DNA of 64,000 bases, taken from contig NZ_CP035491.1 of assembly GCF_004135405.1 (NCBI RefSeq), forward strand, positions 3,038,001 through 3,102,000. The letters run 5' to 3'. The translations under genes were made by a program, and so were the position numbers. Under the pieces are notes generated by a model. The model saw nothing but the letters and a program-made list of their open reading frames with translations. It did not search any database and was not told the origin of the DNA. The DNA is from Agromyces protaetiae (GTDB lineage: Bacteria > Actinomycetota > Actinomycetes > Actinomycetales > Microbacteriaceae). Of the stretch, positions 9,885 to 18,774 are shown in pieces (position 1 is the stretch's first letter; every line of letters begins with the position of its first letter).

Positions 9885-10757
9885 TCAGCCCGACGTCAGC
9901 CGCACGGCGAGCGAGTCGACCGCCGTCGCGATGAGGTCGTCGGCGGCCCAGCGACGCGCGAGCCGCGCCGTCGTCGCGTCCAGCTCCTCGCGCGTAAGAC
10001 CCGACGCGAGCGTCAGCCGCACGATGAGCTCGGGGCCCGCAAGTCGCGCGTCGGGGTCGCCCGCGTCGAGGTCGACGGCGAGCACGGCGAGCTCCGACTC
10101 GATCGAGTGAGCGAACGCCTGCGCCACTTCTTCGGACTCGAACGACGGACGCCACGGCATCTGCTGGGCGACCGCCCACACCGCCGGACGGCGCAGCACG
10201 AACTCCCCCGCCGAACCCGCGTCGAGCACGACGAGGTCGGTGCCGTCGTCGACCGCCGCGAGCGCGACGCGCACGCCGTCGGCCGGAACCGGGCGCGCCG
10301 TCGGATTCCACGCCTTCATCGCCGCAACCGACGCGAACACGGGCAGCACACGCCGTCCGTCGGGACCCGCGACCGTCACGATCGAGAGCTCCTGGCTCTT
10401 GTCGATCACGTGGCCGTGCGCGCCGACCTCCGTGCCTCCCGCCTCACCCGAGCCGAGCTCGGCGAGGAGGGGGATCAGGAGCCGGGACGACCCGAACGCC
10501 TGCACGACGTCGGCCTGACCGCCGTCACCCGACCGGAATCGGCGCACCGCGGCCTCGAGGAGCGGCGGTGCGGCACCGTCGTCGTCCGAGTGCGTGTTCT
10601 CCTCGAACGCCCGACCGGCCCACGGCCTGCCGGCCGAGTCGGTGCCCCCCGCGGGCGCCCGCCCGCCCGTCGAGCCGAGGTTTCGGGCACCCTTGCGAGG
10701 AACGCCCCCGTCGGAGGCATCCGCTCGCTCGGAAGCGGGTTCAGTGCCCCGCGACAT
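9885..10757 (-). CDS. SseB family protein
   Basis: 290 residues. The middle ([12 protein letters not shown], then [32 protein letters not shown]) is the SseB N-terminal domain of unknown function. The first ~65 residues are charged and glycine-rich and probably disordered, so the true start could be further in. The gene overlaps the end of priA by 17 nt. An SseB-type gene directly after hisA/priA is a common actinobacterial arrangement, which implies co-transcription but no proven role in histidine synthesis. The word GGATGCCTC covers its stop codon. Confidence 0.78.
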   Translation of the reverse strand: MSRGTEPASERADASDGGVPRKGARNLGSTGGRAPAGGTDSAGRPWAGRAFEENTHSDDDGAAPPLLEAAVRRFRSGDGGQADVVQAFGSSRLLIPLLAELGSGEAGGTEVGAHGHVIDKSQELSIVTVAGPDGRRVLPVFASVAAMKAWNPTARPVPADGVRVALAAVDDGTDLVVLDAGSAGEFVLRRPAVWAVAQQMPWRPSFESEEVAQAFAHSIESELAVLAVDLDAGDPDARLAGPELIVRLTLASGLTREELDATTARLARRWAADDLIATAVDSLAVRLTSG

Positions 10758-11490
10758 CCAACGCCTCGGGCAGCGTGAACGCGCCCGCGTACAGCGCCTT
10801 GCCGACGATCGCGCCCTCGACGCCGAGCGGCACGAGTTCGCGGAGCGCCGCGATGTCGTCGAGGCTCGAGACGCCGCCCGACGCCACGACCGGGCGCCGC
10901 GTGCGCTCGGTGAGCTTGCGCAGCAGGTCGATGTTCGGACCCTGGAGGGTGCCGTCCTTCGTGACGTCCGTCACGACGTAGCGCGCCGCGCCGGCCTCCT
11001 CGAGGCGGTCCATGACCTGCCAGAGATTGCCGCCGTCCTGCGTCCAGCCGCGGGCTGCGAGCGTCTCGCCGCGCACGTCGAGGCCGACCGCGATCGCCTC
11101 GCCGTACTGCGCGATGACCGACGCCGCCCACTCGGGGTTCTCGAGCGCGGCCGTGCCGAGGTTGATGCGCTTCGCACCGATCTCGAGCGCGTGCTCGAGC
11201 GACGCGTCGTCGCGGATGCCGCCCGAAAGCTCGACGTTGACTCCGCGCACCTGACGGATGACCTTCTTCAGCAGGGCCCCGTTGGACCCGCGGCCGAACG
11301 CCGCGTCGAGGTCGACGAGGTGGATCCACTCCGCGCCCTGGTCGGCCCAGTCGGCGGCCGCATCGACCGGGTCGCCGTAGTTGGTCTCGGTCCCCGCCTC
11401 GCCCTGCGTCAGGCGGACCGCCTTGCCGCCCGCCACATCGACGGCCGGAAGCAGCACAAGCTTGGGGGTGTTGTTGAACTCACTCATCAC
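10741..11490 (-). CDS. priA: Phosphoribosyl isomerase A (HisA/PriA)
   Basis: 249 residues, a (beta/alpha)8 barrel. It isomerises ProFAR to PRFAR in histidine synthesis; in actinobacteria without trpF the same enzyme (PriA) also isomerises phosphoribosyl-anthranilate for tryptophan. Seen: [19 protein letters not shown] at the N-terminus with one catalytic Asp, [24 protein letters not shown] with the second catalytic Asp, and [12 protein letters not shown]. Dual activity is inferred from the taxon. GAGGA lies just upstream; a second ATG follows the first immediately. Gap to hisH is 119 nt. Confidence 0.92.
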   Translation of the reverse strand: MMSEFNNTPKLVLLPAVDVAGGKAVRLTQGEAGTETNYGDPVDAAADWADQGAEWIHLVDLDAAFGRGSNGALLKKVIRQVRGVNVELSGGIRDDASLEHALEIGAKRINLGTAALENPEWAASVIAQYGEAIAVGLDVRGETLAARGWTQDGGNLWQVMDRLEEAGAARYVVTDVTKDGTLQGPNIDLLRKLTERTRRPVVASGGVSSLDDIAALRELVPLGVEGAIVGKALYAGAFTLPEALDVAGH

Positions 11491-11609
11491 TGTCCTCGAA
11501 TCGGAACGCCGGGCGCGGAATCACGCGTCACACCGGCACAGTCACAGCATCCTACTGTCCTCCGGCACGCACGCTGAACGCGTGACGGTCGGCGCGACAT
11601 CCGGCGCGC

Positions 11610-12239
11610 TCAGTCGAGCGAGCGGATCCAGTTCGAGAGCAACCGGATGCCTGCATCGCCGCTCTTCTCGGGATGGAACTGCGTCGCCGACAACGGCCCG
11701 TTCTCGACGGCCGCGAGGAAGCGGCCGCCGTGCTCGGCCCACGTGAGCGCGGGCTGCGGGAAGGGCGGGATGACGTCGAGCAGCCACTCTTGCGCGGCGA
11801 ACGAGTGCACGAAGTAGAACCGCTCGTCTTCGATGCCGTCGAAGAGCACGCTGCCCTCGCCGGCTTCGACCGTGTTCCAGCCCATGTGGGGCAGCACCTC
11901 GGCCGGGAGCTCGGTGACCGTGCCCGGCCACTCGCCGAGCCCTTCGGTGTCGACGCCGCGCTCGACCCCGTGTTCGAACATGACCTGCATGCCGACGCAG
12001 ATGCCGAGCACCTTGCGCCCGCCCGCGAGCCTGCGGTCGACGAGTTCGTCGCCGCGCACCGCACGCAGTTGGTCCATGACGGCCTTGAACGCACCGACAC
12101 CCGGCACGACGAGCCCGTCGGCCTCCATCGCCGCCGCGCGGTCGGCCGTCACCTCGACCTCGGCGCCCGCGCGCTCGAGCGCCTTGGCCGCCGAGTGGAT
12201 GTTGCCCGAGCCGTAGTCGAGCACCACGACGCGACGCAT
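11610..12239 (-). CDS. hisH: Imidazole glycerol phosphate synthase, glutaminase subunit HisH
   Basis: 209 residues from the ATG at 12239. It hydrolyses glutamine and passes ammonia to HisF, which is not in the window. Class I glutaminase signatures: [13 protein letters not shown], the cysteine nucleophile in [16 protein letters not shown] and the catalytic pair in [17 protein letters not shown] at 12248 overlaps the hisB stop as GTGA and is an equally good start, adding three residues. The order is hisC-hisB-hisH-priA on the minus strand. The frame is open far upstream of the start through hisB in another frame, which is a shadow effect of high GC. Confidence 0.95.
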   Translation of the reverse strand: MRRVVVLDYGSGNIHSAAKALERAGAEVEVTADRAAAMEADGLVVPGVGAFKAVMDQLRAVRGDELVDRRLAGGRKVLGICVGMQVMFEHGVERGVDTEGLGEWPGTVTELPAEVLPHMGWNTVEAGEGSVLFDGIEDERFYFVHSFAAQEWLLDVIPPFPQPALTWAEHGGRFLAAVENGPLSATQFHPEKSGDAGIRLLSNWIRSLD

Positions 12240-12244
12240 GCGGC

Positions 12245-12853
12245 TCACAGGGCGCCCTTCGTCGACGGAACGCCCACGACGAGCGGGTCGAACGCCTTCG
12301 CCTGCCGGAACGCCCGCGCGAACGCCTTGAACTCCGCCTCGGCGATGTGGTGCGGGTCGCGCCCGCCGAGCACGGTCACGTGCACGGTGAGTGCGGCGTT
12401 GAACGCGATCGCCTCGAACACGTGCCGCACCATCGAGCCCGTGAAGTGCCCGCCGATGAGGTGGTACTCGAAGCCCGCGGGCTCGCCCGTGTGCACGAGG
12501 AACGGACGCCCCGAGATGTCGACGACGGCCTGCGCGAGCGCCTCGTCGAGCGGGACGAGCGCATCGCCGTACCGCGAGATGCCGCGCTTGTCGCCGAGCG
12601 CCTGCTTGATCGCCGTGCCGAGCGAGATGCCGATGTCTTCGACCGTGTGGTGCACGTCGATGTGGATGTCGCCCTTGGCGCGCACCGTGAGGTCGGTGAG
12701 CGAGTGCTTCGCGAACGCCGTCAACAGGTGGTCGTAGAAGGGCACGCCCGTCTCGATGTCGCTCGTGCCCGTGCCGTCGAGGTCGATCGACAGGTCGATG
12801 CTCGACTCGCTCGTCTCGCGCTGAACGCGGGCGGTGCGGTGTGCGGTCGTCAT
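12245..12853 (-). CDS. hisB: Imidazoleglycerol-phosphate dehydratase
   Basis: 202 residues, the single-function actinobacterial form. It dehydrates IGP to imidazole acetol-phosphate. Manganese ligands are seen in the two histidine-rich motifs [11 protein letters not shown] and [29 protein letters not shown] and [16 protein letters not shown] are also typical. The ATG at 12853 overlaps the restored hisC stop as ATGA, and the stop overlaps a possible GTG start of hisH as GTGA, so translation of the three genes is probably coupled. Confidence 0.96.
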   Translation of the reverse strand: MTTAHRTARVQRETSESSIDLSIDLDGTGTSDIETGVPFYDHLLTAFAKHSLTDLTVRAKGDIHIDVHHTVEDIGISLGTAIKQALGDKRGISRYGDALVPLDEALAQAVVDISGRPFLVHTGEPAGFEYHLIGGHFTGSMVRHVFEAIAFNAALTVHVTVLGGRDPHHIAEAEFKAFARAFRQAKAFDPLVVGVPSTKGAL

Positions 12854-13955
12854 GCGTCGATCCTATTGTCGGGGCGGATGCCGGCGCGTAGGCGGCGATC
12901 GCTTCGAGGAACGCCGTCGTCTCGGTCTCGGTGCCCGCCGTGACGCGCAGCGCACCCGCGAGCCCGATCTCGCGGATCAGGATGCCCCGCTCGAGGAGCG
13001 CCTCGAACACGGCGTGCGGGTCGTCGACGCCGTCGAAAAGGACGAAGTTCGCGCCGCTGCGGTACGGGTGGAACCCGAGGCGGCCGAGCTCGTCGAAGAT
13101 GCGCTCCCGCTGGCCGCGGATCGCGTCGACGGTCGCGAGCATCTCGTCGGAGTGAGCGAGCGCGCCGAGTGCCGCCGCCTGCGTGAGTGCCGACAGGTGG
13201 TACGGCAGTCGGACGAGACGGAGCGCGTCGATCGCGGCAGGGTCGCCTGCGAGGTAGCCGACGCGGGCGCCCGCGAACGCGAACGCCTTGCTCATCGTCC
13301 GGGAGACGAGCAGCCGCGGCCGACCTGGCAGGAGGGTGAGCGCGCTCGGCGTGCCGGGGTCGGCGAACTCGAAGTACGCCTCGTCGACCACGACGACGCC
13401 GCGCGCCGCCCCGACGACCGCGCGAATCGTGTCGAGCGAGAGCGGGGTGCCCGTCGGGTTGTTGGGCGCGCACAGGAAGACGAGGTCGGGGTCGTGCGCC
13501 TCGATCGCGGCGACGGCCGTCTCGGGGCTCAGTTCGAACTCGGCGTCGCGTGGCGCGGCGATCCACTCGGTGCCGGTGCCCGCCGCGAGCAGGCTGTACA
13601 TCGAGTAGGTGGGCGCGAAGCCGAGCACCGTGCGGCCGGGGCCGCCGTAGGCCTGCAGGACGTGCTGGAGCACTTCGTTGGAGCCGTTCGCGGCCCAGAT
13701 CTGAGACGGGTCGAGGTCGTGCCCGAGGTACGCGGCGAGCGCCGTGCGGAGTTCGGTGAACTCGCGATCGGGGTACCGATTCAGGCCGATGATCGCAGCG
13801 GCGACGCGGGCGACGATGTCGTGGGCGACGCTCTCGGGGATGGGATGCGTGTTCTCGTTGACGTTGAGGGCCACGGGCACCGACTTCTGCGGGGCGCCGT
13901 AGGGCGTCTTGCCGCGGAGGTCGTCACGGATCGGAAGGTCGTCGAGAGTCGTCAC
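12850..13955 (-). CDS. hisC: Histidinol-phosphate aminotransferase (stop codon lost by an apparent 1-nt deletion)
   Basis: About 368 residues, PLP aminotransferase of class I/II making histidinol-phosphate. Seen: [57 protein letters not shown] and the PLP lysine in [18 protein letters not shown]. The end is odd: in the written frame there is no stop after [14 protein letters not shown], and the frame runs on through hisB into hisH. Adding one C to the run at 12871-12874 (gggg on plus) gives APDNRIDA and a TGA that overlaps the hisB ATG as ATGA, the normal arrangement. The start is GTG at 13955 with TACCAT (13963-13968) 7 nt upstream and no strong Shine-Dalgarno, suggesting a leaderless mRNA. 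Confidence 0.9.
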
Positions 13956-14013
13956 CTGATCAATGGTATCGGCGGCAGGCTGGGCGTCAGACGGAGATCA
14001 CGCCGCCGACCCG

Positions 14014-14403
14014 TCAGGGTGCGACCGGGATCGAGAGCTGCTGGCCGGGTTGGACGACGGCGTCGTCGAGGCCGTTGAGACGGACGATCTGCGCGATGGT
14101 CTCGCGAGGGTCTTCAGTCGGGGCGATGCGCTCAGCGAGCTCCCACAGGGTATCTCCTGCGCCGACCGTCACGACCTCGAAGGCCGTCGTGCCGACGCCT
14201 GCCGTCGCCGAGCCGGCCGCAGCGGCACCCGACCCGAGGACCGCGACCATCGCCCAGATGACGAGCGGGAGCGCCGCGAGCGACGTGAAGACGATTCGGC
14301 CACGCCGAGTGAGCCGAAGACGTGTGCGTGGCACCGACGCTACGACCGGAAGCGTGCGCGGCGCCAAACCCGCGAATCCGTCGAATGCGATCGCCTCGCC
14401 CAT
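14014..14403 (-). CDS. LysM domain membrane protein, divergent from lexA (probable SOS-linked cell-envelope/division protein)
   Basis: 129 residues. One membrane segment (about residues 42-62, IVFTSLAALPLVIWAMVAVL) is followed by an alanine/glycine linker and a C-terminal LysM domain (VTVGAGDTLWELAERIAP, IVRLNGL, VQPGQQLSIP) that should bind peptidoglycan outside the membrane. The ATG at 14403 has AAGGAGG at ideal spacing; longer upstream frames are not supported. In actinobacteria the gene divergent from lexA often encodes a LysM protein that slows division after DNA damage (ChiZ/Rv2719c, YneA and DivS are analogues). That role is inferred from context; there is no visible hydrolase domain. 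Confidence 0.82.
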   Translation of the reverse strand: MGEAIAFDGFAGLAPRTLPVVASVPRTRLRLTRRGRIVFTSLAALPLVIWAMVAVLGSGAAAAGSATAGVGTTAFEVVTVGAGDTLWELAERIAPTEDPRETIAQIVRLNGLDDAVVQPGQQLSIPVAP

Positions 14404-14494
14404 GGTTCCTCCTTCACGCGGACCCGCATCTGAACTGGTGGTCGAGCCGCCTCCGGCGCTCGGCCGGGAGCACCGGAGGCGAATCTCTGTTCCG

Positions 14495-14523
14495 AATGTA
14501 TCTTCGAATGTCGAAGTCCGCAA
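14495..14523 (-). promoter_or_regulatory. Promoter of the LysM gene with an internal palindrome
   Basis: TTGCGG (14518-14523) and TACATT (14495-14500) are 17 nt apart on the minus strand. The spacer contains the palindromic CTTCGAATGTCGAAG (14502-14516), a likely operator between -35 and -10. A related sequence lies at the lexA promoter. Confidence 0.55.
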
Positions 14524-14567
14524 GACCCTCACCCCATCTCAGAATCCCCGGAGAACCGGCGACACGC

Positions 14568-14583
14568 TCGAACAGATGTTTGT
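14568..14583 (+). promoter_or_regulatory. SOS box (LexA site) of the lexA/LysM spacer
   Basis: TCGAACAGATGTTTGT resembles the actinobacterial LexA site TCGAAC-N4-GTTCGA. It overlaps the -35 box of lexA (TTGTCG, 14580-14585). The recA leader has TCGAACAGATCTTCGA, sharing the first ten bases, which supports both as LexA sites. Confidence 0.8.
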
Positions 14584-14623
14584 CGCGCACCGACTCGCCG
14601 GATACAGTTTCGAATGTCCGAAA
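14580..14623 (+). promoter_or_regulatory. lexA promoter with a downstream palindrome
   Basis: TTGTCG (14580-14585) and TACAGT (14603-14608) are 17 nt apart. Immediately after the -10 box lies TTTCGAATGTCCGAAA (14608-14623), a 5-bp inverted repeat whose core TTCGAATGTC matches that in the LysM promoter. The site may be a second operator shared by the divergent pair. Confidence 0.55.
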
Positions 14624-14691
14624 ACAGTCGACCATCGACCACCGACATCCGGCCCGTGCACCGAGAACGCGGCCGCAACGAGGGGCCAACC

Positions 14692-15381
14692 GTGAGCACC
14701 GACACGCAACGCACACCGCCCGCCGAGCCGAGCCGCCGGCGCAAGAGCCTGAGCGCGAAGCAGACGGCGATCCTCGAGGTCGTCCAGCGCTCGGTCGCAA
14801 GCCGCGGCTACCCGCCGAGCATGCGCGAGATCGGCGACGCCGTCGGGCTTTCGTCCCTGTCGAGCGTGACCCACCAGCTCAACCAGCTCGAGCTCGCGGG
14901 CTATCTCCGCCGCGACCCCAACCGGCCCCGCGCACTCGAGGTGCTCATCGAGCTTCCGGGCATCGAATCGCGGAGCGGGTCGTCTGGCGAGTCCGCCCCG
15001 GTCGGCGACGCCGCCATGGTGCCGCTCGTCGGCCGCATCGCCGCGGGCGTGCCGATCACGGCCGAGCAGCAGATCGACGAGGTCTTCCCCCTCCCCCGCC
15101 AGCTCGTCGGCAAGGGCGAGCTCTTCATGCTCAAGGTCGTCGGCGATTCGATGATCGACGCTGCGATCTGCGACGGCGACTGGGTCGTCGTGCGTGCGCA
15201 GAAGACGGCCGAGAACGGCGAGATCGTCGCGGCCATGCTCGACGGCGAGGCGACGGTCAAGGTCTTCCGCCAGCGAGACGGCCACACGTGGCTGCTGCCC
15301 CGCAACTCGGCGTTCGAGCCGATCCTCGGCGACGCGGCCGAGGTCCTCGGCAAGATCGTCGCGGTGCTCCGGGCGGTCTGA
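14692..15381 (+). CDS. lexA: LexA repressor
   Basis: 229 residues from GTG 14692, preceded by GAGGGG; longer starts (ATG 14614) would lie inside the operator region. LexA represses the SOS genes and cleaves itself when RecA filaments form. The N-terminal winged helix includes [44 protein letters not shown] (key helix [11 protein letters not shown]). The cleavage Ala-Gly pair is in GRIAAGVPI, the catalytic serine in [11 protein letters not shown] and the lysine in GEATVKVF. The SOS box overlapping its -35 shows autoregulation. It ends close to a palindromic word pair before a convergent hydrolase gene. Confidence 0.97.
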   Translation: MSTDTQRTPPAEPSRRRKSLSAKQTAILEVVQRSVASRGYPPSMREIGDAVGLSSLSSVTHQLNQLELAGYLRRDPNRPRALEVLIELPGIESRSGSSGESAPVGDAAMVPLVGRIAAGVPITAEQQIDEVFPLPRQLVGKGELFMLKVVGDSMIDAAICDGDWVVVRAQKTAENGEIVAAMLDGEATVKVFRQRDGHTWLLPRNSAFEPILGDAAEVLGKIVAVLRAV

Positions 15382-15423
15382 CGCCGGTCGAGACCCCAGC
15401 ACCTCCACGCGCGGCGCGCGCTC

Positions 15424-15459
15424 GAGACATCCGGGCGGCTCGAGACATCCGGATGCCCC
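15424..15459. terminator. Cluster of the dispersed 9-mer between convergent lexA and hydrolase genes
   Basis: Two direct copies of GAGACATCC (15424-15432, 15442-15450) are followed at once by GGATGCCCC, making a near-palindrome at 15442-15459. It lies between the ends of convergent genes, so a bidirectional terminator role is plausible. Confidence 0.4.
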
Positions 15460-15487
15460 TCACCGCGCGTCGTTCGAGCGCGCGTGC

Positions 15488-16264
15488 CTACCTTGCCGCG
15501 TCGCGCGCGACCGCCGCGACCGGAGCGGCCGCCGCCGGGAGCGCGGGCAGCCCCGCGAGCCACTCGGTGACGGTCGCCATGAACCCGTGGTGGTCGTCGC
15601 GGAAGACGGTGTGCCCGGTGCCCGCGACGGTCGAGACCGACATACCCTGCGTGCGGAGCTTCGCCGCGACCTTCTCGGTGATGAGGAGGCTCTTCTCGGC
15701 GAGGATGACGAGACTCGGCGCGACGAGACGTGCCGGCGGCATGAGCGGGCGCGAGTCGGCGAAGCCGAGGATCGTGCGCTTGTCCCAGTCGCGGAGGGTC
15801 GCGAGTTCGATCTCGACGTCCTCGGGGTTCCACTTGGGGTTCATCTTGACGAGCGCGTAGCGGCGCGGGCGGGGTGCGATGGCGAACGCCACCTTGAAGA
15901 CCGCGCCACGGATGCCCCGCGGGAACGAGAACGCGGGGTCGACGTAGATCGCGGCGCGCGGCGCGAGCCGGTCGCCCACGAGGCTCGCGACGAGCCCGCC
16001 GAGCGAGTGGCCCATGACGACGTCGGGCGGCCCGTCGAGGAGGGGTGCGAGCGTCTCGACGACGTCGTCCGCCCAGGCTGCGGGCGAGTACCGCTTCGCG
16101 CGCGGGCTGCGCCCGTGGCCCGCGAGATCGACCGCGAGCACGCGGAAGCCGTGGGTCTCGAGTTCGGCGGTGACGCGGTGCCACGCGCGCGAGTCCGACA
16201 TGATGCCGTGGATGAGGATCGCGGTCCGGGGACCGCTGCCGGATTCGGTGACGGCGAGCTGCAT
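15488..16264 (-). CDS. Alpha/beta hydrolase
   Basis: 258 residues. The nucleophile elbow VMGHSLGGLVAS (Ser near residue 87), the oxyanion-hole motif LIHGIMSD and the C-terminal GTGHTVFRDDHHGF (catalytic His) define an alpha/beta hydrolase. The C-terminal tail is alanine-rich. The ATG at 16264 lacks a Shine-Dalgarno; TACCTT (16272-16277) ends 7 nt before it, suggesting a leaderless mRNA. The substrate is unknown, and neighbours (lexA convergent, metE downstream of nothing in common) give no clue. Confidence 0.85.
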   Translation of the reverse strand: MQLAVTESGSGPRTAILIHGIMSDSRAWHRVTAELETHGFRVLAVDLAGHGRSPRAKRYSPAAWADDVVETLAPLLDGPPDVVMGHSLGGLVASLVGDRLAPRAAIYVDPAFSFPRGIRGAVFKVAFAIAPRPRRYALVKMNPKWNPEDVEIELATLRDWDKRTILGFADSRPLMPPARLVAPSLVILAEKSLLITEKVAAKLRTQGMSVSTVAGTGHTVFRDDHHGFMATVTEWLAGLPALPAAAAPVAAVARDAAR

Positions 16265-16437
16265 GCCGACGAAGGTAGCCGCGGAGGCTGTGCGGTTGCC
16301 GCGAACGCGCCGCGAGTCGCCCACGACGACCGCCGACGGGCCCGAGAAGAGGACGACCGGCTCGCCGGGGCGACGGGGTGACGCACGATCGGCGCGGCAC
16401 CCCGCCGCGTCGCCTGCGGAGGAGAGGCGAGCCCGGG

Positions 16438-18774
16438 TCAGGCAGTGACGGAGATCTCCGCACGCACCGCCTTGGTCGCCTCGATGATGTGCTCGAGCGA
16501 GGCGACGGTCTCTTCGTAGCCGCGGGTCTTGAGCCCGCAGTCGGGGTTCACCCACAGTCTTTGCGCCGGAATCGCGCCGACCGCGCGCTCGAGGAGCGAA
16601 CGCACCTCGTCGACGCTCGGCACGCGCGGCGAGTGGATGTCGTAGACGCCCGGGCCGATGCCGTGGTCGAAGCCGCTCCGCTGCACGTCGTCGACGACCT
16701 CCATGCGGCTTCGGGCGGCCTCGATCGAGGTGACGTCGGCGTCGAGGTCGCGGATCGCGTCGATGACGACGCCGAACTCCGAGTAGCAGAGGTGCGTGTG
16801 CACCTGCGTCGCAGGCGCCGCACCACCGGTCGCGAGGCGGAACGAGCCGACCGACCAGTCGAGGTAGGCGGGCTGCTCGGCGAGCTTCAGGGGCAGCAGT
16901 TCACGGAGGGCGGGCTCGTCGACCTGGATGATGCGAATGCCGGATGCCTCGAGGTCGGCGATCTCGTCGCGCAACGCGAGCGCGACCTGGCGCGCGGTGT
17001 CGCCGAGCGGCTGGTCGTCGCGGACGAACGACCACGCGAGAATCGTCACCGGGCCGGTGAGCATGCCCTTGACGTGCTGCGAGGTGAGCGACTGGGCGTA
17101 CGCCGACCACTCGACGGTCATCGGCTCGGGCCGCGAGACATCCCCCCAGAGGATCGACGGACGTGTGCAGCGCGAGCCGTAGGACTGCACCCAGCCGTGC
17201 TCGGTGACGGCGAAGCCGTCGAGGAGCTCGGCGAAGTACTGCACCATGTCGTTGCGTTCGGGCTCGCCGTGCACGAGGACGTCGAGGCCGAGGTCTTCCT
17301 GCAGGCGGATGACGCGCCCGATCTCGTCGCGCATCGCGGCCGTGTACTCGGCCGCGGTCAGTTCGCCCTTCCCGAGGCGCGCGCGAGCCCGGCGGATGTC
17401 GCCGGTCTGCGGGAACGAGCCGATCGTCGTGGTCGGCAGTTCTGGCAGGCCGAGCGAGGCCTGCGCTTCGACCCTTTCGTCGTACGCACCGCGGGAGAAG
17501 TCGGCGTCGGTGAGCACCGCGAGGCGCTCGCGCACGGCGGGCACGCGCACGCCCGGCGCACTGGCCCGGTCGGCGAGGGCTGCGGATGCCTCGGCGAGCT
17601 CGGTTTCGACGGCGGCACGCCCCTCGCGGAGCCCGCGTGCGAGCGTCGCGATCTGCTCGACCTTCTGGTCGGCGAAGGCGAGCCAGCTCGCGAGACGCGG
17701 GTCGAGCTTCTGTTCATCGGCAACGTCGTGCGGCACGTGGAAGAGCGACGTCGACGACGAGACCGCGACGCTGCCCGACAGGTTCTGCACGGCCTCCGCC
17801 CTCGCGAACGCCGCCGCGAGGTCGCCGCGCCAGATGTTGTGGCCGTCGACGACGCCCGCGACGAGGGTCTTCGCGGCGAGCGACTCCTCGGTCGCCGGGT
17901 CGAGCGCGGCGGGCAGCGAGCCCTTCACGAGGTCGAGGCCGATCGCTTCGACGGGCGTCGCCGCGAGCACCGGCAGCGCCTCGTCGAGCCCGCCGTAGGG
18001 TGCCGCGACGAAGATCGCGGGGCGGGCGTCGGCTGCGCCGAGGGCGTCGTACGCGATCGCGGCCGACTCGATCACTCGGGCACGATCGTCGTCGAGGCTC
18101 TCGCTCACGAGGGCGGGCTCGTTGAGCTGCACCCACTCGGCGCCTGCCGCGGCGAGTTCGGCGAGCAGTGCCGCGTACACGGGCACGAGGTCGGCGAGGC
18201 GGTCGAGCGGGCGGAAACCGTCGAGCGAGCCATCTGCGGCCTTCGCGAGCGCGAGGAAGGTCACGGGCCCGACGAGCACCGGACGCGTCACGAATCCCTG
18301 CGCCTTCGCCTCGGTGAACTGCGCGACGAGCCGTTCGCCGTGGGCGGCGAACGACGTGTCGGGGCCGATCTCGGGGACGAGGTAGTGGTAGTTCGAGTCG
18401 AACCACTTCGTCATCTCGAGCGGCGCGTCGTCGCCCTCTCCGCGGGCGATCGTGAAGTACCCCGCGAGGTCGACAGTGCCGTCCGCACCGACGAGTCGCG
18501 CGAAGCGGGCGGGCACGGCACCCACGGCGACCGCTGCGTCGAGCACCTGGTCGTAGTACGAGAAGCTCTCGGGGATCGCCGAGTCGGTGCGCCCGAGCCC
18601 GAGGGCTGCCAGGCGCTCGCGCGTCGCGGCGCGCAGTTCGGCGGCCGTCGCCTCGAGCGTGGCCGCATCGACCGTGCCGGCCCAGAACGCCTCGACGGCG
18701 CGCTTGAGTTCGCGGCGGCGGCCGATGCGGGGGTAGCCGAGGATCGTGCCGGCGGGGAATGCTGAGGTGCTCAT
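16438..18774 (-). CDS. metE: Cobalamin-independent methionine synthase
   Basis: 778 residues, full MetE length with the two related barrels. It transfers the methyl group of 5-methyl-THF-polyglutamate to homocysteine. N-terminal signature ILGYPRIGRRRELKRAVEAFW; the zinc ligands are seen in the C-terminal half (HTHLCYSEF and NPDCGLKTRGYEE), with TTIGSFPQTGDIR at the start of the C-terminal barrel. The ATG overlaps the metF stop as ATGA, so metF-metE form an operon in which MetF supplies the methyl donor. Confidence 0.97.
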   Translation of the reverse strand: MSTSAFPAGTILGYPRIGRRRELKRAVEAFWAGTVDAATLEATAAELRAATRERLAALGLGRTDSAIPESFSYYDQVLDAAVAVGAVPARFARLVGADGTVDLAGYFTIARGEGDDAPLEMTKWFDSNYHYLVPEIGPDTSFAAHGERLVAQFTEAKAQGFVTRPVLVGPVTFLALAKAADGSLDGFRPLDRLADLVPVYAALLAELAAAGAEWVQLNEPALVSESLDDDRARVIESAAIAYDALGAADARPAIFVAAPYGGLDEALPVLAATPVEAIGLDLVKGSLPAALDPATEESLAAKTLVAGVVDGHNIWRGDLAAAFARAEAVQNLSGSVAVSSSTSLFHVPHDVADEQKLDPRLASWLAFADQKVEQIATLARGLREGRAAVETELAEASAALADRASAPGVRVPAVRERLAVLTDADFSRGAYDERVEAQASLGLPELPTTTIGSFPQTGDIRRARARLGKGELTAAEYTAAMRDEIGRVIRLQEDLGLDVLVHGEPERNDMVQYFAELLDGFAVTEHGWVQSYGSRCTRPSILWGDVSRPEPMTVEWSAYAQSLTSQHVKGMLTGPVTILAWSFVRDDQPLGDTARQVALALRDEIADLEASGIRIIQVDEPALRELLPLKLAEQPAYLDWSVGSFRLATGGAAPATQVHTHLCYSEFGVVIDAIRDLDADVTSIEAARSRMEVVDDVQRSGFDHGIGPGVYDIHSPRVPSVDEVRSLLERAVGAIPAQRLWVNPDCGLKTRGYEETVASLEHIIEATKAVRAEISVTA

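Noticed and set aside
11610..13955. A single 781-codon frame joining hisC and hisH
   Set aside because: The middle 400 codons cover hisB in another frame and encode an Arg/Pro-rich sequence typical of shadow frames; one base in a GGGG run restores normal hisC and hisB.
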